Of a stretch of 61,802 nt of DNA, positions 9,427 to 17,269 are shown in pieces. The number at the start of each line of letters is the position of its first letter. The first letter of the stretch is position 1. Both the position numbers and the translations under genes were made by a program. The DNA is from Flavobacteriales bacterium. GTDB lineage: Bacteria; Bacteroidota; Bacteroidia; Flavobacteriales_D; Cryomorphaceae. The notes under the pieces were generated by a model. That model had not been told where the DNA came from. It made no database searches and worked only from the letters and a program-made list of their open reading frames with translations. The stretch is taken from NCBI GenBank assembly GCA_022448105.1, contig JAKVAV010000002.1, positions 1-61,802 on the forward strand, written 5' to 3'.

Positions 9427-10677
9427 TCACGTTTGATTTTTTTGTGTTTGCAATTGAATTATGAACTTTTCAAGACTTTCATCTGAACTGATTTTGAGCT
9501 TTTTTCTAAAACGTTGACGTGCCTTTTTAACTCCTTCCATAGTTATATTTAGGACTGATGCAATTTCTTTAGAGCTGAGGTTCATCTTTAGTAGTGCTGC
9601 CAGTCTGAGATCATTTTTTGTCATTCCTTCAGCTTTGTTACTAAGTTGCTGATAAAAGTCTGGATTGATCTCCTGAAATTGTCTGGTGAACTCTTCCCAG
9701 TTTCCATTTATGGAACGCTCAATTTTGAGTGTATTGAGGACTTCTTTTACCGATTTGTCGGTTTGGGCATTCAATGATATATTATGGACTTCTTCTCGAA
9801 GACTTTTCAATACTTGATTCTTCTGTGCAATCTGGAGTGCTTTGCTCGCTAGCTCACGTTTTTTAAAGGCCAGTTCCTCTTCCAGTCTAGCTTCGTTGGC
9901 TTCCCTGAGCTCCATTTCAGTTTCGTGCAATTGTTTTGCCTTATTGCGTCGCTTAATTTCACGGTTTACAACCAGCATTGCACCAAATGCTACAAGGAAA
10001 ACTATGATGATTAGTCCCGTTTTCTTTTGCTGGTCAAGTTGAGCTTCTCTTTCAAGAATCTCTATTTCATGCTCTCTCTTTTCGGCCTCCAGTTCTTCTC
10101 GCATCGATGCCACCTCCTGAATGCGAACTATACTTCGAAGACTGTCTTTTAAGTCGATGTAATCTAGGGCAGCTTCGTGTGATTCGTTGTATCTTCCTGC
10201 ATCATGTGCAGCGTACATCTTAAATTGAAGGATATTCATCGTTCCTTCAGCATTCGACGTCTCCTTTGAAATTTCCTCGGCATCAAGAATTTTTTGATAA
10301 GCCATTTCATAATCACCCATTGCCGTATAGCACTCTGATCTTGAGATCTCAATCTCCATCAAGAACCTGGACCAATTGAGATCCTTCATCAACTCAGATG
10401 TTTTGTCATAATTGGCTAAGGCCAGCTCGTAATCCTTCTTTTGTTTATAGGCTTCGCCCATATTGTAGTAGACTGCTGCTTCACCAACCTGATACTTGCC
10501 GTGAAATATTTCAATGATTTCGGGAAGCCTTACAAGAACTGAGTCGGGTTGATCCAGTTCCAAATAGGTAGCACGGAGATCAACGATGCAGGAACCGTAT
10601 CTCATATCCTCACCAATTTCTTTGTAAATGGCAGCACACTCGAGCATCATGGTAACGGTTTTTTCTTTGTCACCCAT
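9427..10677 (-). CDS. C-terminal half of split TPR/LuxR-type membrane regulator
   Basis: 416 aa from the first ATG after an in-frame stop. It continues, in the same frame, the ORF that ends at 10684. Residues about 1-190 are further TPR repeats, followed by a charged coiled coil, one membrane helix (TGLIIIVFLVAFGAMLVV, about 215-232), a second long coiled coil (about 238-300) and a C-terminal helix-turn-helix of the LuxR/GerE type (about 345-400; SSKEIASVLNITMEGVKKAR is the core). Bacteroidota use this layout (periplasmic TPR, helix, cytoplasmic DNA-binding domain) as one-component membrane regulators. Without the upstream half it lacks an export signal. It is either the expressed remnant of a broken gene or the product of readthrough. 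Confidence 0.7.
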   Translation of the reverse strand: MGDKEKTVTMMLECAAIYKEIGEDMRYGSCIVDLRATYLELDQPDSVLVRLPEIIEIFHGKYQVGEAAVYYNMGEAYKQKKDYELALANYDKTSELMKDLNWSRFLMEIEISRSECYTAMGDYEMAYQKILDAEEISKETSNAEGTMNILQFKMYAAHDAGRYNESHEAALDYIDLKDSLRSIVRIQEVASMREELEAEKREHEIEILEREAQLDQQKKTGLIIIVFLVAFGAMLVVNREIKRRNKAKQLHETEMELREANEARLEEELAFKKRELASKALQIAQKNQVLKSLREEVHNISLNAQTDKSVKEVLNTLKIERSINGNWEEFTRQFQEINPDFYQQLSNKAEGMTKNDLRLAALLKMNLSSKEIASVLNITMEGVKKARQRFRKKLKISSDESLEKFIIQLQTQKNQT

Positions 10678-10683
10678 CGAACC

Positions 10684-11268
10684 TTATATATATGCCATTT
10701 CATGAGTACTTATTGCAACGCCCTCTTTGTCATTTATTTCTCTGAAGAGTTGGGCTTCTCGACCATGGGATTTCAATGCTGCAGCATACTCTCCAGCATT
10801 TTGTTGGCCTACGCCCAAAGTTCCATATACCCGAGCTAGCAAGTATTTGTCACCACATTCTTTGGCGAGATCAAGTGCTTCTTTACCTAGTTTGAGCGCT
10901 TTGTCGCCATCTTCGTTGTATAAAAAGAAAGCAGCACGTACTCTTCGTGCTTCTGTCAAACCGCAAATGTCACCGGAAAGGCTAAATAGACTGTCGGCTC
11001 TATCGTTTAGGGCAATTACCTCATCGTCCCAGTAGCCCAGGTCTTTTCTGATTTCGCCTAGTCGAATGAGTTTTCTAGCTCGAGCGGTGTCGGTTTCAAG
11101 TATCTCAATAGCATCCAGAGCCCTTTCATAGACTTCATCACAGGTTACATATTCAGCGGATTCACAATTGACGTATTGCTCAAGGATTTCTTGTGCTTCA
11201 GATTGTGCCGAGTAGGAGAGATAGGTAAAGGAAAGGGCGAAAAGGAGAATTACTTTCTTGCACATCAA
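10684..11268 (-). CDS. N-terminal half of split TPR/LuxR-type membrane regulator
   Basis: 194 aa: signal peptide (MMCKKVILLFALSFTYLSYSAQ) and TPR helices, ending abruptly in the middle of a TPR at ISTHEMAYI followed by TAA (10684-10686). The next codons, GGT TCG ATG GGT GAC, continue the TPR (GSMGDKEKTV) in the same frame into the downstream ORF. One changed base (TAT or TAC to TAA) would restore a single 613-residue protein of normal family layout. The stop lies in the alternating run ATATATAA, so a sequencing or assembly error is also possible. Confidence 0.7.
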   Translation of the reverse strand: MMCKKVILLFALSFTYLSYSAQSEAQEILEQYVNCESAEYVTCDEVYERALDAIEILETDTARARKLIRLGEIRKDLGYWDDEVIALNDRADSLFSLSGDICGLTEARRVRAAFFLYNEDGDKALKLGKEALDLAKECGDKYLLARVYGTLGVGQQNAGEYAAALKSHGREAQLFREINDKEGVAISTHEMAYI

Positions 11269-11420
11269 CTTCGAGATCCACGATTAGCCGGCTTAAAATA
11301 GTGGTTTTGTGCAACTCGCCTTGACTAGGAGATTGTGTGTGGTTTACACGAAGCGCTAGAATTTCTATTGGCAGTAAGCATAGCTGACTAAGAAAGAAAC
11401 AGAAGAATGAGAGATGCGTC

Positions 11421-11855
11421 TTATCTCTTAAAGACTTCAATCTCTTTGGTGCGTTTCACAAGGTCAGTGAACTTTCCATTAAACTTGGTGGCTCTTACCA
11501 TGTGATTGTCAATCCAATGATAATTTCCACCGCGGGGCTTACCCATGAGAAGACCATGGTATTTGAAACCGTGTTTTCTCAGCCAGTACTCAGTAATTTC
11601 TCTGTGATCCTCTGTACGTGATGTAAAGAAGGTAATGATGTGACCTTCGTCAAACCATTTGTTGAGAATCTCAAGAGCGTCTGGGTATGGGTTACAAGTT
11701 CCCATTCTTTCAGGCTCTTCATTGGGAACATCGTCGGTAATAGTTCCGTCGATATCGATGAGGTAGTTTTTTACATCATCGTCTAATTGTGGCGAGAGTT
11801 CATTACCGAATTCGTCGTAGAGTTTTTTAAGCGGGTGGCCAGCTGATTCAGGCAT
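11421..11855 (-). CDS. Small HAD-superfamily phosphatase-like protein
   Basis: 144 aa. Motif I is YLIDIDGTITDD, with the nucleophile/acid Asp pair of HAD hydrolases, at about residues 31-42. Motif II is FFTSRTED (about 75-82), and a late acidic WIDNH (about 113-117) serves as the metal-binding end. The protein is short and has no large cap, like the Bacteroidota HAD proteins often annotated as phosphoheptose-isomerase-like or BT0820-like phosphatases. The substrate is unknown. It is transcribed away from the tRNA-Ser gene and lies upstream of the split regulator on the same strand. Confidence 0.75.
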   Translation of the reverse strand: MPESAGHPLKKLYDEFGNELSPQLDDDVKNYLIDIDGTITDDVPNEEPERMGTCNPYPDALEILNKWFDEGHIITFFTSRTEDHREITEYWLRKHGFKYHGLLMGKPRGGNYHWIDNHMVRATKFNGKFTDLVKRTKEIEVFKR

Positions 11856-11966
11856 GTCGTCAATGTATTTATTACAAAAGTATGACCAAAGTACGGTATG
11901 TCAATGATCATGTTGTTAAAACAACACTAAGTTAAGGTATGACAAATTTTAATGCCTAGTCAATTG

Positions 11967-11994
11967 TTGGAATTGGGAATACTTTTTACATTTG
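11967..11994 (+). promoter_or_regulatory. Promoter of tRNA-Ser
   Basis: TTG at 11967-11969, a 17-bp spacer, then TACATTTG at 11987-11994, a full match to TAnnTTTG. The mature tRNA begins 12 bp later. The sequence after the box (CGCTC) is shared with the tRNA-Pro promoter. Confidence 0.85.
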
Positions 11995-12005
11995 CGCTCG
12001 CCTTT

Positions 12006-12094
12006 GGAGAGGTGGGTGAGTGGCTGAAACCACATGTTTGCTAAACATGCATACTGGGAAACTGGTATCGGGGGTTCGAATCCCCCTCTCTCCG
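12006..12094 (+). tRNA. tRNA-Ser (anticodon GCU)
   Basis: 89 nt with a 7-bp acceptor stem (GGAGAGG pairing with TCTCTCC, one G-U), a D-arm beginning TGAGTGGCTGAA, anticodon loop TTGCTAA giving anticodon GCU, the long variable arm expected of tRNA-Ser, and T-arm GGGGGTTCGAATCCCCC. The discriminator is G and CCA is not encoded. It should read AGC and AGU codons. Confidence 0.95.
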
Positions 12095-12222
12095 CAAGCC
12101 AAACCCGAATTCACGAATGTGGATTCGGGTTTTTTCATGCTCATATCTGCGGAGCTCGCTCCAGCAGATATGAGCATGAAAAAAGCCAAAAAAACGCTAC
12201 TGCGTTTTCGGGTTTGGCTTGC
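12094..12222. repeat. Nested palindrome at tRNA-Ser 3' end
   Basis: The outer arms are perfect 16-mers: 12094-12109 (GCAAGCCAAACCCGAA) and its reverse complement at 12207-12222. Inside lies a second perfect palindrome with 21-nt arms, 12130-12150 and 12164-12184, which starts with six T and ends with six A. Its 13-nt loop, GGAGCTCGCTCCA, can itself pair GGAG with CTCC. The left outer arm starts at the tRNA discriminator base. A T-run on each strand makes the inner hairpin look like a bidirectional terminator of unusual length. Confidence 0.85.
12102..12135 (+). terminator. Terminator of tRNA-Ser
   Basis: A 9-bp stem, AACCCGAAT (12102-12110) with ATTCGGGTT (12123-12131), followed by a T-run to 12135, just 7 nt after the tRNA. 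The T-run is also the left end of a larger palindrome, described next. Confidence 0.8.
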
Positions 12223-12560
12223 AGGTCTCCGCTGCCGGGATGACCTCGCAGCCGGAGGCGAAGAGGTCAATCCCGTTTTATCAATGAACTATCTCAGTTC
12301 CTTAATGCTCGCTCCAGCAGATATGAGCATGAAAAAAGCCAAGAAAACGCTACTGCGTTTTCGGGTTTGGCTTGTAGGTCTCCGCTGCCGGGATGACTTC
12401 GCAGCCGGAGGCGAAGAGGTCAATCCCGTTTTATCAATGAACTATCTCAGTTCCGTAATGCTTGCTCCAGCAGTTTGGAGCATGAAAAAAGCCAAGGAAC
12501 GCGAATGCGTTTTTGGGTCTAGCTTTTAGGCTCTCCGCCTGAGGCGAAATGACCTCGTAG
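12155..12560. repeat. 153-bp tandem repeat array (2 full units plus a degenerate third)
   Basis: Unit 1 is 12155-12307, unit 2 is 12308-12460 and a decayed unit 3 starts at 12461 and fades by about 12560. Units 1 and 2 differ at four positions by my count. Each begins CTCGCTCCAGCAG and contains a long imperfect hairpin (AAGCCAAA...AAACGC with GCGTTT...TTTGGCTT) and a second inverted repeat, GACCTC...GAGGTC. The period is a multiple of three, so a frame stays open across the array by arithmetic. I do not regard that as coding, because the frame also runs through the tRNA gene. Confidence 0.88.
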
Positions 12561-13020
12561 TCTGTAGCCTATCTGAATCTCTTCGAATATTCAACTTGTA
12601 TGGTGATTGGTGAGTTTTAAAGTATGCTATTTTATTCCGTGACCAAGATGATCTTTGAACGTATGAGAATTATCTCCGGAGCGATGGAAGATAAAGATCG
12701 CAAAGTTATTCTCGAGGTAAACTGCAACCGAGGATCAGACGCGAAATATGACCTCTTTTACCGATTAATGTGGTAGGTGTTCGTTCATCTTCTTTCAGAT
12801 CAAACTCCATTTTGATCAAAAACGAGCTCTCCCGATTGCGCAGTCTCTAGTGAATCTACAGCAGCAGTTATTCAAGGACTGGGCTTATCTTCGAGGAGTT
12901 GTGATAGTAGGGAAGTCAAAATGAACGTTTTTGTTTATGCTGGCCAAAACGAAGTACAGATAGGATTCTTCTACCATATGAGTTCCATTTTTCACCATAT
13001 TTGCATCACCATTCCCTCCA
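12561..13020. other. Non-coding stretch after the repeat array
   Basis: No gene, RNA or repeat recognised beyond the fading third repeat unit. It presumably contains the promoter of the DUF748 gene, but I see no convincing TAnnTTTG box. Confidence 0.4.
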
Positions 13021-15291
13021 ATGAAAAAGTGGCTCAAAATCCCGCTCTACTTGATTGCTGCGTTAATCGTTATCGTCACAGTCCTGTTGGCCTATTTACC
13101 CACATATCTAGAAGACTATATTCAGGAAAATGATCTTGAGCTGATCGGTAGAGAAGTTGCACTAGAAAATATTGATATCAACTATTTCACCGGAAGGGTG
13201 AGCATAGACCATTTCAAAATGTACGAGCTGGATGGTTCTACTGTCTTTACCGCTTTTAGTCGTCTCGAGTTAGACTTGGAAATTACTCACTTGCTCAAAA
13301 ACGGAATCTACATAAAAGACTTTTTTGTTCACGGCCTATTTACGAGAATAAAGCAGAATGATGCCTCTTTCAACTTTGATGACCTCGCCAATATTGAGCA
13401 GAGTGACGAACCAGAAGAGTCTGATGAGGAATCAGAACCGATGCATTTCACCCTAGATAATTTCAAGGTAAACGGAGCAAGTCTAGAATATAGTAGTGAT
13501 ATTCATCCCAAAGCTACTTTTGATTCTCTCAATATTTCTCTACCGTTTTTTAGCGATACGCTTGCTGTGTTTGATATCATTGCCTCACTGCACGTGGGCT
13601 CTGGTGGGCATCTGACGGCTACCAACCGTCTTGACATGGAACTGTCACATTACGATGTGCTTTTTGAAATGGACGAACTCGATATTTCTCTGATTCGTCC
13701 CTATTTTGATCCTTACATCAAGCTAAACTCACTCACTGGCCTCTTTAACTCTGATTTTAGGGTCCATGGAAGTTGGGAGAATACAGACATCCTAAATCTT
13801 GGAGGAACTTTTGAGGCTCATGATTTTGAAATGAGTGATAATCGAGATGATCGTGTTTTGGCTTTCAATGAACTTGAAATCGAGATAGATACGGTGATTA
13901 TGAATGAAGCGGTTTACAATATCGATCATTTGAAAGTGGATGGATTTTACGGTCTTTATGAGATGTACGATGAAGGCGACAACTGGACGAATATGTTCGT
14001 TGCCACAGAAGATACAACAGTAACCGACACGTTATCTGGCAATAGTGAGGAAGTAGAGATTGACTACTCGAACCCATTTGCCGTACTGGGCTATTACCTG
14101 AAAGATATTGCTAAGTCTTACACGGAGTCTACTTATAAGGTCGAAGAAATTTCCATTGAGAATTCAGCTTTTGATTTCAACGATTACATACCCTCGCAAC
14201 CATTCCGATACGAGCTTACCGATATGGTACTCCATGCTGATTCTCTGAATTCTTCTGAAGAAACTTTGACCTTCACAGCAGAATCGACACTAAACGGACG
14301 GGGCCGGTTTGAAGGTTACCTGCGTGTATATACTGACAATATTGAAGATATTGATCTCCACTACGACATTACTGGGACCGAACTTTCGTTCTTCTCTCCT
14401 TATACCGCCGATTATGTAGATTACCCAGTTTCAGAAGGCGAGTTGCTCTACTCCTGTGACACGAAAATTCGCGATGGAATTATTGAAAGTCAAAATGTTA
14501 TCAAATTCAATCAATTCAATTTTGGAAGCAAATACGATGGGGAGCCATTTTACAATCTACCCGTCAAATTAGCCATAAGTCTTCTGAAGGATCTCGATGG
14601 AAATATCGAGCTTGATGTACCTATAGAAGGAGACCTCAAGGACCCTGAATACAAATTGGGTAAAGTCATTTGGAGTACAGTTAAGAATATCTTGCTCAAA
14701 GCAGTTACGGCACCTTTTAGGCTCTTGGCAGGAGCTTTTGGGATGAAAGAGAAAGATCTTGAGAAGATCAATTTTGGTCACCTTCAGATGAAACTTGACA
14801 AAGGAAATGAAAAGCAGCTCAACGATTTAGCTAAAGTACTCGACAACAAAGTAGACCTAAATATTGAGTTCAAGCGAATCACTAAAAAGTACGAGGCGAT
14901 AGAAAACTATGCGATTGCCGAAGCAAAGTACCGGTATCTTTATAAAGGAGACATTCCCGAGATCGATGAGGTGTCTGAAGAAGTTATGGATGAAGTTGCG
15001 GCCTTTGATGTTAAGGACTCCTTATTTGTATTATTTGTCGATGGAAATATTATGGAACAAGACCGTGACCTACCCATTCAGCGCAAATGCATGCTTATGG
15101 TGGGGGAGGAGCACGCCGAATCAAAAGTAGATAGGGTAGGCTTTAAAAGATCAACGGCCATCTCGGATTATTTGATAACAGAGAAAGGAATTCCCGAAGA
15201 AAGAATACGCTTCACAGCCTTGCCTGAAGATTCGCTGATTACAAATCGCAGCAACTCTGTCTACAATGTGGGTTTTTGGGTAGAGGAGTAG
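13021..15291 (+). CDS. DUF748 / AsmA-like membrane-anchored protein
   Basis: 756 aa. One N-terminal membrane helix (about 6-27, LIAALIVIVTVLLAYL) anchors a large periplasmic chain of repeating amphipathic beta strands, the pattern of AsmA/DUF748 proteins. Family features visible are the early segment VALENIDINYFTGRVSIDHF, a low-complexity Asp/Glu/Ser linker at about 129-140, a DGNIELDVPIEGDLKDPEY segment (about 524-542), a membrane-adjacent amphipathic segment (LKAVTAPFRLLAGAFG) and a C-terminal domain starting INFGHLQMKLD. AsmA-like proteins are implicated in lipid transport or outer-membrane homeostasis; this role is inferred by family. At 756 aa it is shorter than the proteobacterial relatives I know of. 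Confidence 0.8.
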   Translation: MKKWLKIPLYLIAALIVIVTVLLAYLPTYLEDYIQENDLELIGREVALENIDINYFTGRVSIDHFKMYELDGSTVFTAFSRLELDLEITHLLKNGIYIKDFFVHGLFTRIKQNDASFNFDDLANIEQSDEPEESDEESEPMHFTLDNFKVNGASLEYSSDIHPKATFDSLNISLPFFSDTLAVFDIIASLHVGSGGHLTATNRLDMELSHYDVLFEMDELDISLIRPYFDPYIKLNSLTGLFNSDFRVHGSWENTDILNLGGTFEAHDFEMSDNRDDRVLAFNELEIEIDTVIMNEAVYNIDHLKVDGFYGLYEMYDEGDNWTNMFVATEDTTVTDTLSGNSEEVEIDYSNPFAVLGYYLKDIAKSYTESTYKVEEISIENSAFDFNDYIPSQPFRYELTDMVLHADSLNSSEETLTFTAESTLNGRGRFEGYLRVYTDNIEDIDLHYDITGTELSFFSPYTADYVDYPVSEGELLYSCDTKIRDGIIESQNVIKFNQFNFGSKYDGEPFYNLPVKLAISLLKDLDGNIELDVPIEGDLKDPEYKLGKVIWSTVKNILLKAVTAPFRLLAGAFGMKEKDLEKINFGHLQMKLDKGNEKQLNDLAKVLDNKVDLNIEFKRITKKYEAIENYAIAEAKYRYLYKGDIPEIDEVSEEVMDEVAAFDVKDSLFVLFVDGNIMEQDRDLPIQRKCMLMVGEEHAESKVDRVGFKRSTAISDYLITEKGIPEERIRFTALPEDSLITNRSNSVYNVGFWVEE

Positions 15292-15360
15292 AGTAGTCGT
15301 TAATAAAAAGACATTAGAAAGATCAACTCAAAATTTCGATTGAAATCGAAACTAAATTAA

Positions 15361-15390
15361 TTGATTCAGGTAAAAAGTTTTCTATATTTG
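15361..15390 (+). promoter_or_regulatory. Promoter of tRNA-Pro
   Basis: TTG at 15361-15363, a 19-bp spacer, then TATATTTG at 15383-15390. The following CGCTC matches the sequence after the tRNA-Ser promoter box. The mature tRNA starts at 15420. Confidence 0.85.
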
Positions 15391-15419
15391 CGCTCCCAAA
15401 ATGGAACCACAGTTCCAAT

Positions 15420-15494
15420 CGGGGTGTAGCGTAGCCCGGTCATCGCGCCTGCTTTGGGAGCAGGAGGTCGCAGGTTCGAATCCTGCCACCCCGA
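15420..15494 (+). tRNA. tRNA-Pro (anticodon UGG)
   Basis: 75 nt with acceptor CGGGGTG pairing perfectly with CACCCCG, anticodon stem CCTGC/GCAGG around loop TTTGGGA (anticodon UGG), and a T-arm with loop TTCGAAT. The discriminator is A and CCA is not encoded. The C1-G72 pair is typical of bacterial tRNA-Pro. Confidence 0.95.
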
Positions 15495-15620
15495 CAACAG
15501 AAAATTGCCAGCGAAAGCTGGCTTTTTTCGTTTTCAGAGACACGAAAGCTCGCTTTCAAGTGTCTCTGAAAACGAAAAAAGTTATGATCAGCGAAGCTTG
15601 ATCATCAATTTTCTATTGTC
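15493..15620. repeat. Nested palindrome at tRNA-Pro 3' end
   Basis: The outer arms are 15493-15507 and 15606-15620 (14 of 15 complementary). The left arm starts at the last acceptor base of the tRNA. Inside is a perfect palindrome with 22-nt arms, 15522-15543 and 15560-15581, which contains six T on the left and six A on the right. Its 16-nt loop pairs GAAAG with CTTTC around CTCG. A third small hairpin, ATGATCA/TGATCAT, sits at 15584-15605. The architecture matches the one after tRNA-Ser although the arm sequences are unrelated; only the loop core AGCTCGCT is shared. Confidence 0.85.
15507..15528 (+). terminator. Terminator of tRNA-Pro
   Basis: A 6-bp stem, GCCAGC / GCTGGC, with a GAAA tetraloop and six T, starting 12 nt after the tRNA. 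Its T-run is shared with the left arm of the next, longer palindrome. Confidence 0.85.
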
Positions 15621-15745
15621 ACCACCCTCTAGGATCATCCCTTCGAGGCACGAGAAGGGATAACTATCTGGATAAAGAATGAAATTCTTGTTCAGAATCA
15701 TCTTCCCATAAACCATACTTTAGCCCATGAAAAAACTAATTGCAT

Positions 15746-16618
15746 ATGGCTTCAGGACTTTTTGCACTTCTTGATGATATAGCAGTGCTGATGGATGATG
15801 TATCTGTAATGGGAAAGGTTGCGCTCAAAGAAACTGCCGGAATTCTGGGCGACGACTTAGCAGTAAATGCGGAAAAAGCGTCGGGCTTTGTCTCTTCCAG
15901 AGAACTGCCTGTTCTATGGGCTATTACCAAAGGTTCTTTTCTAAACAAGTTGATCATTCTGCCAGTGGCATTCATCCTTAGCGCTTATGTCCCGGTTGTT
16001 ATCACAGTTTTACTCGTTCTTGGAGGATTGTACCTAGCCTTTGAAGGGGCAGAAAAGATTTATCATTTCATCGTTCCTCACAAAGAATCTCACCATGAGC
16101 AAAAACTTGAGGTCCTTACGAAAGAACAAGTCCTTGAAAAGGAAAAATCGAAGATAAGATCTGCGATCTTCACCGACTTTATCCTTTCGGTAGAGATTGT
16201 CATCATTGCCTTAGGAACTGTAGTTAACGAAAATCTCACTAACCAAATCATCATCGTAACGGGTATTGCCATTCTCGCAACCATTGGAGTGTACGGAATT
16301 GTAGCCATAATCGTCCGGTTTGATGATTTTGGAAGAAGTCTTATTAATCTAAACGAAGAAAAAGACACTGTTTCGGACAAGATCGGGTGGGTTTTGGTAA
16401 AGTCGTTGCCTTGGATTATCAAAGGTCTTTCAGTGGTTGGTACGCTAGCACTCCTGTTGGTCTCAGGAGGTATTTTTGCCCATAATATTCATTTGATTCA
16501 CAATGTAATCCACGGTATCCCGGAAATCCTTGGTCAGTTTCTTGTCGGGCTTGTTGTTGGGTTTATAGCCTTACTTATGGTAAAGACTTTCGTAAAAGTT
16601 CAAAGGGCTTTTGGATGA
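15746..16618 (+). CDS. DUF808 (YedI-type) inner-membrane protein
   Basis: 290 aa from the ATG at 15746, chosen because MASGLFALLDDIA is the usual family start; a TTG two codons upstream is also open. The N-terminal segment LLDDIAVLMDDV is the DUF808 hallmark. About six hydrophobic segments follow (about 70-85, 88-105, 145-163, 168-190, 225-245, 265-283), with a charged cytoplasmic stretch near 120-140. It should be a polytopic inner-membrane protein of unknown activity. There is no obvious partner gene: upstream is tRNA-Pro and downstream an orphan T9SS tail 23 bp away. Confidence 0.85.
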   Translation: MASGLFALLDDIAVLMDDVSVMGKVALKETAGILGDDLAVNAEKASGFVSSRELPVLWAITKGSFLNKLIILPVAFILSAYVPVVITVLLVLGGLYLAFEGAEKIYHFIVPHKESHHEQKLEVLTKEQVLEKEKSKIRSAIFTDFILSVEIVIIALGTVVNENLTNQIIIVTGIAILATIGVYGIVAIIVRFDDFGRSLINLNEEKDTVSDKIGWVLVKSLPWIIKGLSVVGTLALLLVSGGIFAHNIHLIHNVIHGIPEILGQFLVGLVVGFIALLMVKTFVKVQRAFG

Positions 16619-16641
16619 TCGAGCAGGTAGTATAGATTCCT

Positions 16642-17166
16642 GTGGACCTTGTTTTTTTGATCTTTTCTAGTTTGACTTGGAATCCAGTTCTTGGTTCGAT
16701 AGGTTGTCAGGTGAATGTTCAATTCGTTGACGGAACAAACATTGGAACAATTACTCTAGGTGGTGCGGAGATAAACCAGTTTATCATCAAGCCTAATCAG
16801 CTAACGCCTGCAACGGACTATCGATGGAGAGTACAATGCGGATGCAGCCAAAATCCATTAATTGTTGGTCCTTATTCAGATTTCGATTTCTTCAGCACGC
16901 CAAGCGGAGCGATTGTTGAGTCTTCGCCGAATCCTAGTATCGGTCCATCAAAAGTGTCGTTCACTGTTCCTACAGCTACAGAAGCAACACTTGAAGTTTA
17001 CGATATGAGTGGTAGAAAGATTGCTCAAATTTTCAACGGTTTTGCAGATCCATCCTCTGAGTACCGATTCGAATTTGACGGATCATTTTTTCCTAATGGC
17101 GTTTATATCTACCGATTGAACACTAATGAAGAGGTGATTACAGAGAAGTTTATGATTGCTAGATAA
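16642..17166 (+). pseudogene. Orphan T9SS cargo tail (Fn3-like module plus sorting domain, no signal peptide)
   Basis: 174 codons open from a TTG, but no signal peptide and no passenger domain. The frame begins directly in a Fn3-like module (LTWNPVLGSIGCQV, then WRVQCGCSQNP) and ends in a type A sorting domain (SSPNPSIGPSKVSF through EKFMIAR). It is clearly homologous over its whole length to the last ~175 residues of the vWA protein ending at 31362. A T9SS tail without an export signal cannot be secreted, so this is best read as the 3' remnant of a truncated cargo gene. The 23 bp separating it from the DUF808 gene leaves no room for a missing N-terminus. Confidence 0.75.
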
Positions 17167-17189
17167 TACCTTTCCAATTATACTTTGTG

Positions 17190-17221
17190 AAAGCCAGCTC
17201 TCCAACGAGGGCCGGCTTTTT
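17190..17221 (+). terminator. Terminator after the orphan T9SS tail
   Basis: AAAGCCAGC and GCCGGCTTT form a stem with one A/C mismatch, followed by a short T-run. It lies 24 bp after the stop codon. Confidence 0.65.
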
Positions 17222-17269
17222 GTTTTAGAGATTCGCACATCCTTTTGCAGCAATGTATATTTTAGCAAA

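Noticed and set aside
12020-12529. A 169-codon open frame across tRNA-Ser and the 153-bp array.
   Set aside because: It starts inside the tRNA gene and stays open because 153 is divisible by three; it has the same repeats as the DNA array and no protein family signal.
12155-12560. CRISPR array.
   Set aside because: Units are adjacent without unique spacers, are 153 bp long, and no cas genes are present.
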